This document shows positions 1 to 9,442 of a stretch of 64,000 bases of DNA, in pieces. Origin of the DNA: Vibrio sp. B1FLJ16 (lineage in GTDB: Bacteria > Pseudomonadota > Gammaproteobacteria > Enterobacterales > Vibrionaceae); the NCBI RefSeq assembly GCF_905175385.1, contig NZ_HG992749.1, positions 2,480,001-2,544,000 of the forward strand, in the 5' to 3' direction. The first letter of the stretch is position 1, and each line of letters opens with the position of its first letter. The notes under the pieces were generated by a model, which saw only the letters and a program-made list of their open reading frames with translations, had not been told where the DNA came from and did not search any database. The position numbers were made by a program, and so were the translations under genes.

Positions 1-599
1 CTCCAGAAACCCGACCCCGTTGATACATCACTAAATGAAGTGCTGTCATCCCCTAGAGTGACATCATAAGGAGAACGGCCGGTATTTGATTTCACTCTGA
101 CCCCGCCAATCCAGTAGGGTGCAGAGTCGAAATTAAACTGATGCCTAACAGCTAATTCTACGTCCCCTAATCCTCCACCATCCATAGTTGTATTCACAAC
201 TTCACTGCTTCCATCCTGAATAGGACGAGTAGACACCTGATCGTTTCTGTAAACATATGGTAAGCGGACCTCCAGCTCGGTCGCGTTCGTCACACCATAT
301 CGGGCAGTTAAGCCAAGCGTCAATGTCGTACGATCAGCATCGCTCACTTCAATCCGGCCGATAATTAACGTTGGTAACACTGTGTACCCAACGACAGATA
401 CTTTGTTGGAAGAGTTTTGTGTGTAGCTGAAGGAGGAGTCAAATGACCATTGGCCTTTAGGAGTCAGTACTCCTGGCTTGTCTATAACATCACTTACTGT
501 TTGTGCGCGCTGTGGTAAGTCATCTCCCTCAGCACCGTAGACTAATGACGAAAAACAGAGCACTCCAATGGCATGTGCAGCTAAATTCTTCCTTAACAT
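1..599 (-). CDS. Outer-membrane beta-barrel protein, 3' part beyond window edge
   Basis: The reading frame opens at an ATG preceded by GGGGAG about 6 nt upstream and stays open to the window edge, giving 199 visible codons. The N-terminus (MLRKNLAAHAIGVLCFSSLV then YGAEG) is a plausible signal peptide. The mature part shows alternating hydrophobic and polar strands rich in aromatic, Thr and Ser residues (for example ELEVRLPYVYR and DVELAVRHQF), typical of outer-membrane barrels of the transporter/phenol-degradation-like group. I do not recognise a specific family member, and the C-terminus lies outside the window. It is transcribed away from the tRNA operon and separated from it by a terminator. 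Confidence 0.6.
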   Translation of the reverse strand, partial: MLRKNLAAHAIGVLCFSSLVYGAEGDDLPQRAQTVSDVIDKPGVLTPKGQWSFDSSFSYTQNSSNKVSVVGYTVLPTLIIGRIEVSDADRTTLTLGLTARYGVTNATELEVRLPYVYRNDQVSTRPIQDGSSEVVNTTMDGGGLGDVELAVRHQFNFDSAPYWIGGVRVKSNTGRSPYDVTLGDDSTSFSDVSTGSGFW

Positions 600-783
600 C
601 GTATCTCCCCTGTCAAATGACGATGTTAAAGAATTAGGCCAGATCACAGCATTTGGCAATAACATGAGGGAAATAAATCGCTTAGTTTCAAGCGGATGCA
701 CATAAACTGAAAAACAAACTACAAAGCTAATAACAGCGGGATAAATAGGTACGGATATTGAGCTGGGAAAATCGCAGATACAA

Positions 784-808
784 AAAAACCTCGCATGAGC
801 GAGGTTTT
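784..808 (-). terminator. Intrinsic terminator of the tRNA operon
   Basis: A 6-bp stem CCTCGC/GCGAGG with an ATGA loop is flanked by an A-run on one side and TTTT on the other, so it could work in both directions. Its place just 3' of the last tRNA-Arg gene fits termination of the minus-strand tRNA operon. Confidence 0.75.
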
Positions 809-844
809 CATCTTTTGGTTTCAAACTTTTTTTCAAAGAAATAG

Positions 845-921
845 TGGCGCGTCCTGGAGGATTCGAACCTCCGACCGCCTGGTTCGTAGCCAGGTACTCT
901 ATCCAGCTGAGCTAAGGACGC
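845..921 (-). tRNA. tRNA-Arg (ACG), copy 1, operon-distal
   Basis: A complete 77-nt cloverleaf with encoded CCA. The acceptor stem is GCGTCCT/AGGACGC and the anticodon loop CTACGAA carries ACG (A34 is expected to be edited to inosine by TadA). The T-arm GGAGG-TTCGAAT-CCTCC is intact. Confidence 0.97.
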
Positions 922-985
922 GCAGTTTTCGATATTAACTTCCCAATACAAGGAGATCAAAATCAGGGCAATACCCTTCAATTAG

Positions 986-1062
986 TGGCGCGTCCTGGAG
1001 GATTCGAACCTCCGACCGCCTGGTTCGTAGCCAGGTACTCTATCCAGCTGAGCTAAGGACGC
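986..1062 (-). tRNA. tRNA-Arg (ACG), copy 2
   Basis: The same 77-nt gene as copy 1, with encoded CCA and anticodon ACG. It lies 141 nt from copy 1. Confidence 0.97.
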
Positions 1063-1127
1063 GCAGGTTTTCGATATCAATTCCCTAACACTAGGAGATC
1101 AACATCAGGGCAATACCCTTCAATTAG

Positions 1128-1204
1128 TGGCGCGTCCTGGAGGATTCGAACCTCCGACCGCCTGGTTCGTAGCCAGGTACTCTATCCAGCTGAGCTAAGG
1201 ACGC
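1128..1204 (-). tRNA. tRNA-Arg (ACG), copy 3
   Basis: Identical 77-nt gene with encoded CCA and anticodon ACG, 142 nt from copy 2, with a nearly identical spacer. Confidence 0.97.
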
Positions 1205-1268
1205 GCAGTTTTCGATATCAATTCCCTAACACTAGGAGATCAACATCAGGGCAATACCCTTCAATTAG

Positions 1269-1345
1269 TGGCGCGTCCTGGAGGATTCGAACCTCCGACC
1301 GCCTGGTTCGTAGCCAGGTACTCTATCCAGCTGAGCTAAGGACGC
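1269..1345 (-). tRNA. tRNA-Arg (ACG), copy 4
   Basis: Identical 77-nt gene with encoded CCA and anticodon ACG, one further 141-nt period along the array. Confidence 0.97.
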
Positions 1346-1409
1346 GCAGTTTTCGATATCAATTCCCTAACACTAGGAAATCAATATCAGGGCAATACCC
1401 TTCAATTAG

Positions 1410-1486
1410 TGGCGCGTCCTGGAGGATTCGAACCTCCGACCGCCTGGTTCGTAGCCAGGTACTCTATCCAGCTGAGCTAAGGACGC
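1410..1486 (-). tRNA. tRNA-Arg (ACG), copy 5
   Basis: Identical 77-nt gene with encoded CCA and anticodon ACG, again at a 141-nt period. Confidence 0.97.
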
Positions 1487-1550
1487 GCAGTTTTCGATAT
1501 CAATTCCCTAACACTAGGAAATCAATATCAGGGCAATACCCTTCAATTAG

Positions 1551-1627
1551 TGGCGCGTCCTGGAGGATTCGAACCTCCGACCGCCTGGTTCGTAGCCAGG
1601 TACTCTATCCAGCTGAGCTAAGGACGC
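1551..1627 (-). tRNA. tRNA-Arg (ACG), copy 6
   Basis: Identical 77-nt gene with encoded CCA and anticodon ACG. The flank on the higher-coordinate side diverges here, which ends the regular 141-nt periodicity. Confidence 0.97.
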
Positions 1628-1708
1628 GCAAGCTTCGATATCAACTTTAGTCAATATCAGGGCAATACCCTAAATTCTTATTCAAAAAAGTCAGACTTAT
1701 TTGAAATG

Positions 1709-1785
1709 TGGCGCGTCCTGGAGGATTCGAACCTCCGACCGCCTGGTTCGTAGCCAGGTACTCTATCCAGCTGAGCTAAGGACGC
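1709..1785 (-). tRNA. tRNA-Arg (ACG), copy 7
   Basis: The same 77-nt tRNA with encoded CCA and anticodon ACG, but with an unrelated upstream flank. It lies next to the first tRNA-Ser gene of the array. Confidence 0.97.
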
Positions 1786-1856
1786 ACATTTTTTTGTGAA
1801 ACATATCACATTAATTTTCTTTAAGAACAAAAAAAATTGACTGCTAAGTCAATAAA

Positions 1857-1949
1857 TGGCGGTGAGGGAGGGATTCGAACCCTCGATGCGGCTACAAACC
1901 ACATACTCCCTTAGCAGGGGAGCGCCTTCGGCCTCTCGGCCACCTCACC
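1857..1949 (-). tRNA. tRNA-Ser (GCT), copy 1
   Basis: A 93-nt class II tRNA with a long variable arm, encoded CCA, discriminator G and anticodon GCT in the loop CTGCTAA. It reads AGC/AGU serine codons. Confidence 0.96.
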
Positions 1950-1996
1950 ACATTATTCATACTCAAATACATCATCAAAGAGAATGTAAAAGAATA

Positions 1997-2073
1997 TGGC
2001 GCGTCCTGGAGGATTCGAACCTCCGACCGCCTGGTTCGTAGCCAGGTACTCTATCCAGCTGAGCTAAGGACGC
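1997..2073 (-). tRNA. tRNA-Arg (ACG), copy 8
   Basis: A 77-nt tRNA-Arg with encoded CCA and anticodon ACG, placed between the two tRNA-Ser(GCT) genes. Confidence 0.97.
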
Positions 2074-2115
2074 ACTTTGTTCTTTGCTTGGTCGCTAACC
2101 CAAACAAGGCAAGAA

Positions 2116-2208
2116 TGGCGGTGAGGGAGGGATTCGAACCCTCGATGCGGCTACAAACCACATACTCCCTTAGCAGGGGAGCGCCTTCGGCCTCTCGGCC
2201 ACCTCACC
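2116..2208 (-). tRNA. tRNA-Ser (GCT), copy 2, operon-proximal
   Basis: A 93-nt class II tRNA, the same as the other tRNA-Ser gene in this array (anticodon GCT, CCA encoded). It is the first gene after the promoter. Confidence 0.96.
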
Positions 2209-2223
2209 GTCTTGCGGGGGCTC

Positions 2224-2251
2224 ATATTACTTTTTACCAAAAATAAGTCAA
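2224..2251 (-). promoter_or_regulatory. Sigma-70 promoter of the tRNA-Ser/Arg operon
   Basis: On the minus strand TTGACT and TAATAT are separated by 16 nt, close to the sigma-70 consensus. The promoter is followed by the G+C-rich stretch GAGCCCCCGC, the kind of discriminator typical of stringently controlled stable-RNA promoters. It lies about 15 nt upstream of the first tRNA-Ser gene. Stringent control is inferred from the discriminator only. Confidence 0.75.
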
Positions 2252-2390
2252 ACACTTTCTTTGAAAAAAACGCAAAAAGCAGTTAACCGATGCGGTTTTA
2301 ATCAAAGTGACTATTAAACGAACTTTACCACCCTATTATTACGAGAAAAGAGAGTCTTATCTTAAAAATGGAATTTAACAAAAACTAAAA

Positions 2391-2417
2391 AGGCCAGCCC
2401 TGGGGCTAGCCTTTTTT
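2391..2417 (-). terminator. Terminator downstream of csrA
   Basis: On the minus strand GGCTAGCC and GGCTGGCC form an 8-bp stem (with one U-G pair) around a CCAG loop, followed by a U-run. The wobble pairs only in the minus-strand RNA, which supports that orientation. Confidence 0.8.
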
Positions 2418-2448
2418 ATTCAAACTAAGCTCTCAAAACAGAAATAGC

Positions 2449-2646
2449 TTAGTAGTTACCTGAAGCAACGTTACCGTTACCTTTCTCAGCTTGAATGCGC
2501 ATGTAAATTTCTTCACGGTGAACTGATACTTCCTTCGGAGCGTTAACGCCAATACGTACCTGGTTACCTTTAACGCCTAGAACCGTTACAGTTACTTCGT
2601 CACCAATCATTAGTGTTTCGCCTACGCGACGAGTCAAAATTAGCAT
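2449..2646 (-). CDS. csrA: Carbon storage regulator CsrA
   Basis: A 65-residue RNA-binding protein of the CsrA/RsmA family. The beginning [18 protein letters not shown] and the segment [20 protein letters not shown] are family signatures, and the conserved RNA-contacting residues (Leu4, Arg6 and the VHREEI segment) are present. CsrA binds GGA motifs in mRNA leaders and regulates carbon flux, motility and quorum sensing in vibrios. The ATG is preceded by AAGGAG. The position between lysC and a tRNA-Ser/Arg array is typical of the genus. Full length. Confidence 0.98.
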   Translation of the reverse strand: MLILTRRVGETLMIGDEVTVTVLGVKGNQVRIGVNAPKEVSVHREEIYMRIQAEKGNGNVASGNY

Positions 2647-2738
2647 TCTATGCTCCTTGAGTAATCTCTAAGTTTTCTTGCTATAAAGCTATTATCCAAC
2701 AAAAACTCTATTTTCGTAAACAACCTTGTTATCGAAAA

Positions 2739-3926
2739 TTATCCTACTAAGACATGTTTTTGCTGAATATTTAACGCCTCATCAGACATAATGTAAGCAT
2801 CATGAAGAATGTTTGCGGCCATATCCACATAATCAGGAGATAATACGAGCATCATAGTGAGTGCATTCGTTGCGCTGAAATTGATCGCAATATCTTGCTG
2901 AGACAACAAATCGCATGCGTGCTCTACCATTCCATTGGCCTCAAGCCCTACTGCGGTCAACAAGCTTACCATTTCACTATTGCGGATTTTATCTCTGAAC
3001 ACCAGTTCAAACTTGGCACATGTATCTTGTTTTATCATGATACCTGTTCGTTCTGTTTCCTCGATCACATTCCAGATGTCGATACCTAACATTTGACATT
3101 GCTTTGTAGCACTTGATAAATGTTCTTTGTCTACTTCAATTATGGCAAGGTCACGTTGAATAGCTATACCAGAGACGGCTTGAGTGCCTGATTCCCCCTT
3201 AACTAAGCTGCCTTCATTCACATCAAATGTAGAAAGCACGCGTAGCGGTACACTATTCTTCCATGCATATTGCACAGAAGGTAGATGTAATACTTTAGCA
3301 CCTCGGCTCGCCATTGCTTCCATCGAAGGAAAATCAATGACCGCCATTTTTTGAGCCGTTTTCACTACACGTGGGTCACAAGTATAAATACCATCAACGT
3401 CGGTAAAGATCTGACACTCATCAGCACGCAATGCGCCTGCCAGTGTCACAGCGCTCGTATCTGAGCCACCTCGACCTAATGTGGTGATATCCCCATTGTC
3501 ATTCACACCTTGAAATCCTGCAACAATGACGATTTGCTCTTGTTCAAGCAATGCCATAATTTTCGATGTATCAATGTGCTTAATCGTCGCGTCATTGTGT
3601 AGATTATCAGTCACAATGTTCGCTTGTGCTCCGGTAAGTGAACGCGCTGGAAAACCCATTTTATTCAGAGTCATCGCCAGCAGTGCCATCGACACTTGCT
3701 CACCAGCAGAGAGCAAAACATCAAGTTCTCGGGCTGTTGGAACGCTATCTACTTGTTTAGCTAAATCCATAAGCCTGTTTGTTTCGCCTGACATCGCAGA
3801 CACAACTACAACAACTTGATTACCATCATTTTTCGCCTTAATGATGTGTTCAGCAACCTGATGGATTGTTTCAATTGAACCCATCGAGGTTCCGCCAAAC
3901 TTTTGCACGATAAGGGGCTTTTTCAC
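2739..3926 (-). CDS. lysC: Aspartate kinase (aspartokinase)
   Basis: A 395-residue monofunctional aspartokinase catalysing the first step from aspartate to lysine, threonine and methionine (L-aspartate + ATP to 4-phospho-L-aspartate). The amino-acid kinase domain opens with KFGGTSMGS near residue 9 and includes GRGGSDTSAVTLA and DGIYTCDPRV. The C-terminal ~130 residues have the character of tandem ACT regulatory domains. The start is GTG with GGAAGG a few nt upstream; no better ATG exists. It lies between alaS and csrA. Which amino acid inhibits this isoenzyme cannot be told from sequence alone. Confidence 0.93.
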   Translation of the reverse strand: MKKPLIVQKFGGTSMGSIETIHQVAEHIIKAKNDGNQVVVVVSAMSGETNRLMDLAKQVDSVPTARELDVLLSAGEQVSMALLAMTLNKMGFPARSLTGAQANIVTDNLHNDATIKHIDTSKIMALLEQEQIVIVAGFQGVNDNGDITTLGRGGSDTSAVTLAGALRADECQIFTDVDGIYTCDPRVVKTAQKMAVIDFPSMEAMASRGAKVLHLPSVQYAWKNSVPLRVLSTFDVNEGSLVKGESGTQAVSGIAIQRDLAIIEVDKEHLSSATKQCQMLGIDIWNVIEETERTGIMIKQDTCAKFELVFRDKIRNSEMVSLLTAVGLEANGMVEHACDLLSQQDIAINFSATNALTMMLVLSPDYVDMAANILHDAYIMSDEALNIQQKHVLVG

Positions 3927-4079
3927 CAGTCTTCACCTTCCCAAGACCAAAGTCTCATTCGGACCACTTGTCCTCTTTGTAAAAAGATTTAAGTGGTAGT
4001 TACAACAAAAACCAAGCAGCCTAAATGACCGGGTTAATATCCAGCCAATTAAACCACTTGGTTAACGTAAAGGAATTAA

Positions 4080-4105
4080 GCTCAATCAAAGAACATTGAT
4101 TGAGC
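4080..4105 (-). terminator. Hairpin 3' of alaS
   Basis: A perfect 9-bp stem GCTCAATCA/TGATTGAGC with an 8-nt loop lies a few nt beyond the alaS stop codon. The following minus-strand sequence is only moderately T-rich (TTAATTCCTTT), so it may be a weak terminator or a 3'-end stabilising hairpin. Confidence 0.6.
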
Positions 4106-4117
4106 GGAAATTACTTA

Positions 4118-6700
4118 TTACAAGCGCTCTTCCAGCCAAGGCTGAACAGTTTTGATTGCTGCTGGCAGAGCTGCGACGTCAGTACCACCAGCTTGCGCCA
4201 TATCCGGGCGGCCACCGCCTTTACCACCAACTTGTTCCGCGACCATCTTAACCAGTTCACCAGCTTTTACTTTGCCAACCAGATCTTTAGTCACACCAGC
4301 AATCAGGCCAACTTTATCACCAGTAATGTTTGCTAGCAGTACAACACCGGAGCCCATCTGGTTCTTGATGTCGTCAACCATAGTACGCAAATTCTTGCTG
4401 TCTGCACCTTCCAGAGCAGCAACCAGCACTTTAGTACCGTTAACTTCTACCGCTTTGCCCATGATGTTTGCGCTTTCTGCTGCAGCCATCTTGTCTTTCA
4501 GCTTTTGAATTTCTTTCTCAAGCGCTTTCGACTTCTGAGCTGATTCAGCCAGTTTTTCTTCGTACTTAGCTGTCTGGGCTTCGATTGCGTCTAGTGCGCC
4601 CTCACCCGTTACTGCCTCAATACGACGGATACCTGCTGCAATACCACTTTCTGAAGTGATCTTGAACAGACCAATGTCACCGGTGTTAGAAGCGTGGATA
4701 CCACCACAAAGTTCAGTAGAGAAATCACCCATAGAAAGAACACGAACTTCATCATCGTATTTCTCACCAAACAGCGCCATCGCACCTTTCTTCTTCGCAG
4801 ACTCGATGTCCATGATATTGGTTTCGATAGTATGGTTGCGACGGATCTGTGCGTTAACCAGACGCTCAACCTCTTTAAGCTCAGACGCCGTTACGGCTTC
4901 CAGGTGTGAGAAGTCAAAACGTAGGCTGTCAGCTTTCACAAGAGAGCCTTTCTGCGTAACGTGCTCACCCAGCACTTGACGAAGAGCTGCATGTAACAGG
5001 TGCGTCGCAGAGTGGTTCAGAGAAATAGCCGCACGACGCTCAGCGTCAACGATTGTTGCTACTTCATCACCTTTCGCCAGAACACCTTCAGCCATCACAC
5101 CGTGGTGCGCAATCGCATTACCCAGCTTCTGAGTATCTTCAACACGGAATACACCAGACTCAGTACGAATTACGCCGGTATCACCACACTGACCACCTGA
5201 CTCAGCGTAGAAAGGCGTTTCACCCAGGATGATGATCGCTTTTTCGCCTGCAGACAGAGCCTCAACTTCGTTACCTTCAACGAACATCGCTGCTACTGAG
5301 CCAGAACCTTTAGTCCCTACGTAACCGCAGAACTCAGTTTCAGCATCCACTTTAATTGCAGCGTTGTAGTCGGTACCAAACTGGCCAGCTTCACGCGCAC
5401 GTTGACGCTGCTCTTCCATCGCTTTTTCAAAACCGTCTTCGTCGATGGTGAACTCACGTTCACGTGCAACGTCGTTAGTTAAGTCAGCAGGGAAACCGTA
5501 GGTATCATAAAGTTTAAATACTGTTTCGCCGTCCAGCTCTTTACCGTCTAAGTTGTCTAGCGCTTCATTTAGGATAGCCATACCACGTTCCAGCGTACGG
5601 CCGAAGTTTTCTTCTTCAATACGAAGTACTTTTTCAACTACAGCTTGCTGACGCTTAAGCTCCTCACCGGCAGTACCCATAACATCTGCCAGTACGCCAA
5701 CAAGTTTATGGAAGAATGCACCTTGCGCACCTAACTTGTTACCGTGACGAACAGCACGACGAATAATACGGCGTAGAACATAACCACGACCTTCGTTTGA
5801 AGGCATAACACCATCCACGATAAGGAATGAGCATGAACGGATATGGTCTGCGATAACGCGTAGAGATTGGTTAGACAGGTCATCGTAACCGATCACTTCA
5901 GCAGCAGCTTTGATAAGCGTTTGGAAAACGTCGATTTCGTAGTTTGAGTGAACGCCTTGCATGATTGCAGAAATACGCTCAATACCCATACCAGTATCTA
6001 CCGATGGTTTTGGTAGCGGCTCCATTGTACCGTCTGCGTGACGGTTGAACTGCATGAATACGTTATTCCAGATCTCGATAAAACGGTCGCCATCTTCTTC
6101 AGGAGTGCCAGGGCGTCCGCCCCAGATGTGCTCACCGTGATCGTAGAAGATTTCAGTACATGGCCCACAAGGACCGGTGTCACCCATTTGCCAGAAGTTG
6201 TCTGACTCGTATGGCTTGCCACCTTTCTTATCGCCAATACGAATAATGCGGTCTGCCGGAACACCTACTTTTTTGTTCCAGATATCGAATGCTTCGTCGT
6301 CGGTTTCGTAAACGGTCACCAATAGACGCTCTGTCGGCAGCTTAAGAACTTCGGTTAAAAATTCCCAGGCAAATGAAATCGCATCTTCTTTGAAGTAATC
6401 ACCAAAGCTGAAGTTACCCAGCATTTCAAAGAAAGTGTGGTGACGAGCCGTAAAGCCTACGTTTTCCAGGTCATTATGTTTACCGCCAGCACGTACACAA
6501 CGTTGAGCCGTAGTCGCTCGAGTATAGGCTCGTTTTTCCAAGCCTAAGAAACAATCTTTAAATTGGTTCATACCTGCGTTGGTGAATAGCAGGGTTGGGT
6601 CGTTATGTGGTACTAACGATGAACTTTCTACGATTTGGTGTCCTTTGCTCTCAAAGAACTTGAGGAACGAGTTACGAACCTCGTCAGTGCTCATGTACAT
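4118..6700 (-). CDS. alaS: Alanyl-tRNA synthetase
   Basis: An 860-residue class II synthetase, the usual length, that charges tRNA-Ala. The N-terminal catalytic domain contains [20 protein letters not shown] and the motif region [15 protein letters not shown]. The editing domain has the zinc-binding HSATHLLH and [13 protein letters not shown] segments, and the C-Ala domain ends with [15 protein letters not shown]. The first ATG (MYMST) is 5 nt from AGGAAGAG, better spaced than the internal Met3. It lies upstream of lysC and downstream of recX, as usual in vibrios. Intact. Confidence 0.98.
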   Translation of the reverse strand: MYMSTDEVRNSFLKFFESKGHQIVESSSLVPHNDPTLLFTNAGMNQFKDCFLGLEKRAYTRATTAQRCVRAGGKHNDLENVGFTARHHTFFEMLGNFSFGDYFKEDAISFAWEFLTEVLKLPTERLLVTVYETDDEAFDIWNKKVGVPADRIIRIGDKKGGKPYESDNFWQMGDTGPCGPCTEIFYDHGEHIWGGRPGTPEEDGDRFIEIWNNVFMQFNRHADGTMEPLPKPSVDTGMGIERISAIMQGVHSNYEIDVFQTLIKAAAEVIGYDDLSNQSLRVIADHIRSCSFLIVDGVMPSNEGRGYVLRRIIRRAVRHGNKLGAQGAFFHKLVGVLADVMGTAGEELKRQQAVVEKVLRIEEENFGRTLERGMAILNEALDNLDGKELDGETVFKLYDTYGFPADLTNDVAREREFTIDEDGFEKAMEEQRQRAREAGQFGTDYNAAIKVDAETEFCGYVGTKGSGSVAAMFVEGNEVEALSAGEKAIIILGETPFYAESGGQCGDTGVIRTESGVFRVEDTQKLGNAIAHHGVMAEGVLAKGDEVATIVDAERRAAISLNHSATHLLHAALRQVLGEHVTQKGSLVKADSLRFDFSHLEAVTASELKEVERLVNAQIRRNHTIETNIMDIESAKKKGAMALFGEKYDDEVRVLSMGDFSTELCGGIHASNTGDIGLFKITSESGIAAGIRRIEAVTGEGALDAIEAQTAKYEEKLAESAQKSKALEKEIQKLKDKMAAAESANIMGKAVEVNGTKVLVAALEGADSKNLRTMVDDIKNQMGSGVVLLANITGDKVGLIAGVTKDLVGKVKAGELVKMVAEQVGGKGGGRPDMAQAGGTDVAALPAAIKTVQPWLEERL

Positions 6701-6863
6701 GCAGCTCTTCCTGAAAATAGTCGAGTTAGAATTTTGCCGTATTGTAGATCATGCAATCAGCTACGACTAGTTTTCTTGAGGAAAAGAGGCTTTGGAAGAA
6801 GAAATTGAGGGAAAAACAAAGAATAATTCTGACGAGCCCAGGCTCCGCTCAATCTAAGTAAGG

Positions 6864-7331
6864 TTAATCATGTTCGTCAAAGTTCAGTGCATAGCTGATT
6901 TGATCAAAACTATAACCACGGTATTGCATAAAACGTACTTGTTTCGCGTACTCTTTCTGATCTTTAGCTTTCACTCCTTTGAACTTCTTTTCTGCCGCCA
7001 TTCTCGCTAATTCAAACCAATCTTGGGGCTCTTCTGCCATCGCTTCATCAATAACAGATTCCGCCACACGCTTTTGGTTTAATTCCTGCCTAATCCTGCG
7101 CTCGCCATGCCCTTTATACACATGTTGGCGAATCTGGCTTTTGGCGTAACGCAAATCATCGAGATAGTTATGATCCAGACAGAAATTTATCGCAGCTTCG
7201 ATGTCAGCCTCTTCATATCCTTTTAAAGCCAGTTTTTGATACAGCTCGTACTGGCCGTGATCGCGTCGGCTTAAGAGATGAATTGCTGCTTCTTTACTTG
7301 ATAGAGTTGGCGCTTGGCGCTTTTGGTACAT
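6864..7331 (-). CDS. recX: Regulatory protein RecX
   Basis: A 155-residue protein of the RecX family, which modulates RecA filaments. Three-helix repeats typical of the family are visible ([51 protein letters not shown]). I chose the ATG of MYQKRQAP because TTTAGGATC lies at good spacing. A longer reading would need a TTG 30 nt upstream. It directly follows recA with a hairpin between the two genes, so it may be made mainly by read-through. Confidence 0.93.
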   Translation of the reverse strand: MYQKRQAPTLSSKEAAIHLLSRRDHGQYELYQKLALKGYEEADIEAAINFCLDHNYLDDLRYAKSQIRQHVYKGHGERRIRQELNQKRVAESVIDEAMAEEPQDWFELARMAAEKKFKGVKAKDQKEYAKQVRFMQYRGYSFDQISYALNFDEHD

Positions 7332-7410
7332 GATGATCCTAAACCTATTTTTCCTGTACAAACGATGATTTTAAGCTTCCGTTTGACACTTTAGATCTAA
7401 CAGATACAAC

Positions 7411-7433
7411 AAAGCCCCGCATCGCAGGGCTTT
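7411..7433 (-). terminator. Hairpin between recA and recX
   Basis: On the minus strand AAAGCCCTGC and GCGGGGCTTT form a ~10-bp stem with a 3-nt loop, followed by the weak tract GTTGTATC. It probably attenuates read-through from recA into recX. Confidence 0.65.
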
Positions 7434-7478
7434 GATATAATTCATTTAAAGCAAGATAAGCTCTAATTACAAGATAGA

Positions 7479-8525
7479 TTAAAACTCTTCTTCTTTTTGC
7501 TCTGGCATTTCACCCGCTTCTGGCGCTTCTGCTAAAGCTGGAGATAGCAACATTTCGCGAAGTTTCGTGTCGATAGTCTTCGCCACTTCTGGGTTTTCAC
7601 GCAGGTAGTTACAAGCGTTTGCTTTACCCTGACCGATCTTGTCACCATTGTAGCTGTACCAAGCACCGGCTTTTTCAACTAGCTTGTTCTTCACACCTAA
7701 GTCAACAAGTTCGCCTTCACGGTTAAAGCCCTGGCCGTACATGATCTGCGTGTTTGCTTCTTTAAATGGTGCTGCAATCTTGTTCTTAACAACTTTAATG
7801 CGAGTTTCGTTACCGACTACTTCATCGCCTTCTTTGATTGCGCCAGTACGACGGATATCTAGACGAACCGATGCGTAGAACTTAAGTGCGTTACCACCAG
7901 TGGTTGTTTCTGGGTTACCGAACATCACACCAATCTTCATACGGATTTGGTTGATGAAGATACACATACAGTTAGACTGCTTCAGGTTACCTGTTAGCTT
8001 ACGCATTGCCTGAGAAAGCATACGTGCTTGCAGACCCATGTGGCTGTCGCCCATTTCGCCTTCAATTTCTGCTTTTGGTGTCAGAGCCGCAACCGAGTCG
8101 ACAACCATAACATCGATAGCACCTGAACGTGCTAACGCGTCACAGATTTCTAGCGCTTGTTCACCAGTATCTGGCTGAGAAACCAATAGCGCATCGATAT
8201 CAACGCCAAGCTTCTTAGCGTAGACAGGATCCAGAGCGTGCTCTGCATCGATAAACGCACAAGTTTTACCTTCGCGCTGTGCTGCAGCAATTAGTTCCAG
8301 AGTTAGCGTTGTTTTACCTGAAGATTCCGGACCGTAGATTTCTACGATACGACCCATTGGTAAACCACCAGCACCCAAAGCAATATCAAGAGAAAGAGAA
8401 CCCGTTGAAATGGTTTCTACGTCCATTGCGCGGTTATCGCCAAGGCGCATGATTGAGCCTTTACCGAATTGTTTTTCAATTTGACCTAGCGCAGCGGCGA
8501 GCGCCTTTTGTTTGTTCTCGTCCAT
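7479..8525 (-). CDS. recA: DNA recombinase RecA
   Basis: A 348-residue RecA that promotes strand exchange in recombinational repair and stimulates LexA self-cleavage. The Walker A motif GPESSGKT is at residues 65-72. The L1/L2 region, including [20 protein letters not shown], is intact, and the C-terminal tail is acidic ([10 protein letters not shown]). I start at [10 protein letters not shown] because GGAGAAAGTA precedes it and this matches the family N-terminus. An upstream in-frame ATG would add 15 atypical residues. A LexA box lies upstream. Confidence 0.98.
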   Translation of the reverse strand: MDENKQKALAAALGQIEKQFGKGSIMRLGDNRAMDVETISTGSLSLDIALGAGGLPMGRIVEIYGPESSGKTTLTLELIAAAQREGKTCAFIDAEHALDPVYAKKLGVDIDALLVSQPDTGEQALEICDALARSGAIDVMVVDSVAALTPKAEIEGEMGDSHMGLQARMLSQAMRKLTGNLKQSNCMCIFINQIRMKIGVMFGNPETTTGGNALKFYASVRLDIRRTGAIKEGDEVVGNETRIKVVKNKIAAPFKEANTQIMYGQGFNREGELVDLGVKNKLVEKAGAWYSYNGDKIGQGKANACNYLRENPEVAKTIDTKLREMLLSPALAEAPEAGEMPEQKEEEF

Positions 8526-8617
8526 TACTTTCTCCGATTTATTCATCTTCATTGGGCGACGAATAGTCATTAAACTCTTTTAAGCAGATAACCTGCTCAA
8601 CAATGCAAGTCATTATA

Positions 8618-8633
8618 CTGTTGATTCATACAG
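8618..8633 (-). promoter_or_regulatory. LexA (SOS) box of recA
   Basis: CTGT-TGATTCAT-ACAG is a perfect match to the gammaproteobacterial consensus CTGT-N8-ACAG. It lies about 90 nt upstream of the recA start codon, in the position expected to overlap the promoter. Confidence 0.9.
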
Positions 8634-8716
8634 TGTCCACACCTGTATAAAAAAAATTTGTGCGTTTCTGCGTCTTGTTTTGCTCCAGACCTTATCGCAT
8701 ATGGGTTAGAGCAATT

Positions 8717-9208
8717 TTAATTTTTCTCAGCCAAATGCTGATGGATTCGAGTTAGTGCATGAAACACTGCTTGTTCCCTTACCTTTACACGGTCACCATC
8801 AAAGTGCATGGTTTCAACCAAGAGCCAATCTTGCTTATCCGCGAACGCAAAGCACACGGTTCCGACCGGTTTTTCTTTACTGCCACCACCTGGGCCGGCA
8901 ATGCCGCTAATAGATACGCCGATTGTCGCATTTGAGTGCCCAAGCGCCCCCTGAACCATTTCGATCACAACTGGCTCACTGACTGCGCCATTCTCTTCTA
9001 ATGTCTGAGCGTGCACACCAAGCATTTCCATTTTCGCTTCATTGCTATAAGTAACAAAGGCGCGATCCAGCCATCCTGAGCTACCTGCAATATCGGTAAT
9101 TGCCGCAGCAACCCCTCCACCGGTGCAAGATTCAGCAGTAGTCATCACATGCCCATGCTGGGCAAGTAAAGCCCCTACTTCTGCACTTAGTTGTGTTGTT
9201 CTTTCCAT
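8717..9208 (-). CDS. pncC: Nicotinamide-nucleotide amidase PncC (CinA C-terminal domain family)
   Basis: A 163-residue protein equal to a stand-alone CinA C-terminal domain. These enzymes deamidate NMN to nicotinate mononucleotide in the pyridine nucleotide cycle. The motif TAESCTGGGVAAAI contains the serine expected to be catalytic, and the glycine-rich SISGIAGPGGG is also conserved. I chose the start at MERTTQLS. A longer frame adds 34 residues with no family resemblance. In vibrios pncC normally lies near mutS; here some 36 kb of flagellar genes begin just beyond it. Confidence 0.93.
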   Translation of the reverse strand: MERTTQLSAEVGALLAQHGHVMTTAESCTGGGVAAAITDIAGSSGWLDRAFVTYSNEAKMEMLGVHAQTLEENGAVSEPVVIEMVQGALGHSNATIGVSISGIAGPGGGSKEKPVGTVCFAFADKQDWLLVETMHFDGDRVKVREQAVFHALTRIHQHLAEKN

Positions 9209-9374
9209 AGCCAAAATGCCTTTTGGTTTACTTACGTATTTGACAAAAACATATCCTAAGCTGCTACGAAGACAAACGAAAGCCCTTTGCATGTTAAACA
9301 ATGAGCACAAGCGTTAACTTTAAAAGTAGAACTCGGTACGTTGCAGAGAAATACAGGGTTAACGGATTTTCAAC

Positions 9375-9415
9375 TCAAAAAAGCAAAAAGCCAACCGAAA
9401 AAGTTCAGTTGGCTT
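9375..9415 (-). terminator. Terminator at the end of the laf motor operon
   Basis: On the minus strand AAGCCAAC and GTTGGCTT form an 8-bp stem with a 12-nt loop, followed by TTTGCTTTTTT. It lies just beyond the last small gene of the operon and marks its 3' end. The remaining ~165 bases up to pncC show nothing else. Confidence 0.8.
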
Positions 9416-9442
9416 CTAGATTAAACTCATACAATTAGAGTT

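Larger units (their letters stand above)
845..1627 (-). repeat. Tandem ~141-bp repeat of tRNA-Arg gene plus spacer
   Basis: Six units consist of a 77-nt tRNA-Arg gene and a ~64-nt spacer. The spacers share the core TTCGATATCAATTCCCTAAC and differ at only a few positions. The regular 141/142-nt period points to recent amplification by unequal recombination. Confidence 0.9.

Noticed and set aside
1856..2041. 61-codon ORF on the plus strand within the tRNA array
   Set aside because: It runs antisense through tRNA-Ser and tRNA-Arg genes, with no ribosome-binding site and no protein-like composition; tRNA genes explain the sequence fully.
845..2208. Regular repeats resembling a CRISPR array
   Set aside because: The repeated units are complete tRNA genes with intact cloverleaf and CCA ends, and the spacers are themselves nearly identical.
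3927..4117. Lysine riboswitch upstream of lysC
   Set aside because: The interval is short and shares space with the alaS-side hairpin; I could not find the conserved lysine-aptamer core by eye.
4609..5200. Several ORFs of 66-107 codons opposite or in other frames of alaS
   Set aside because: They lie wholly inside the intact alaS frame and lack ribosome-binding sites.
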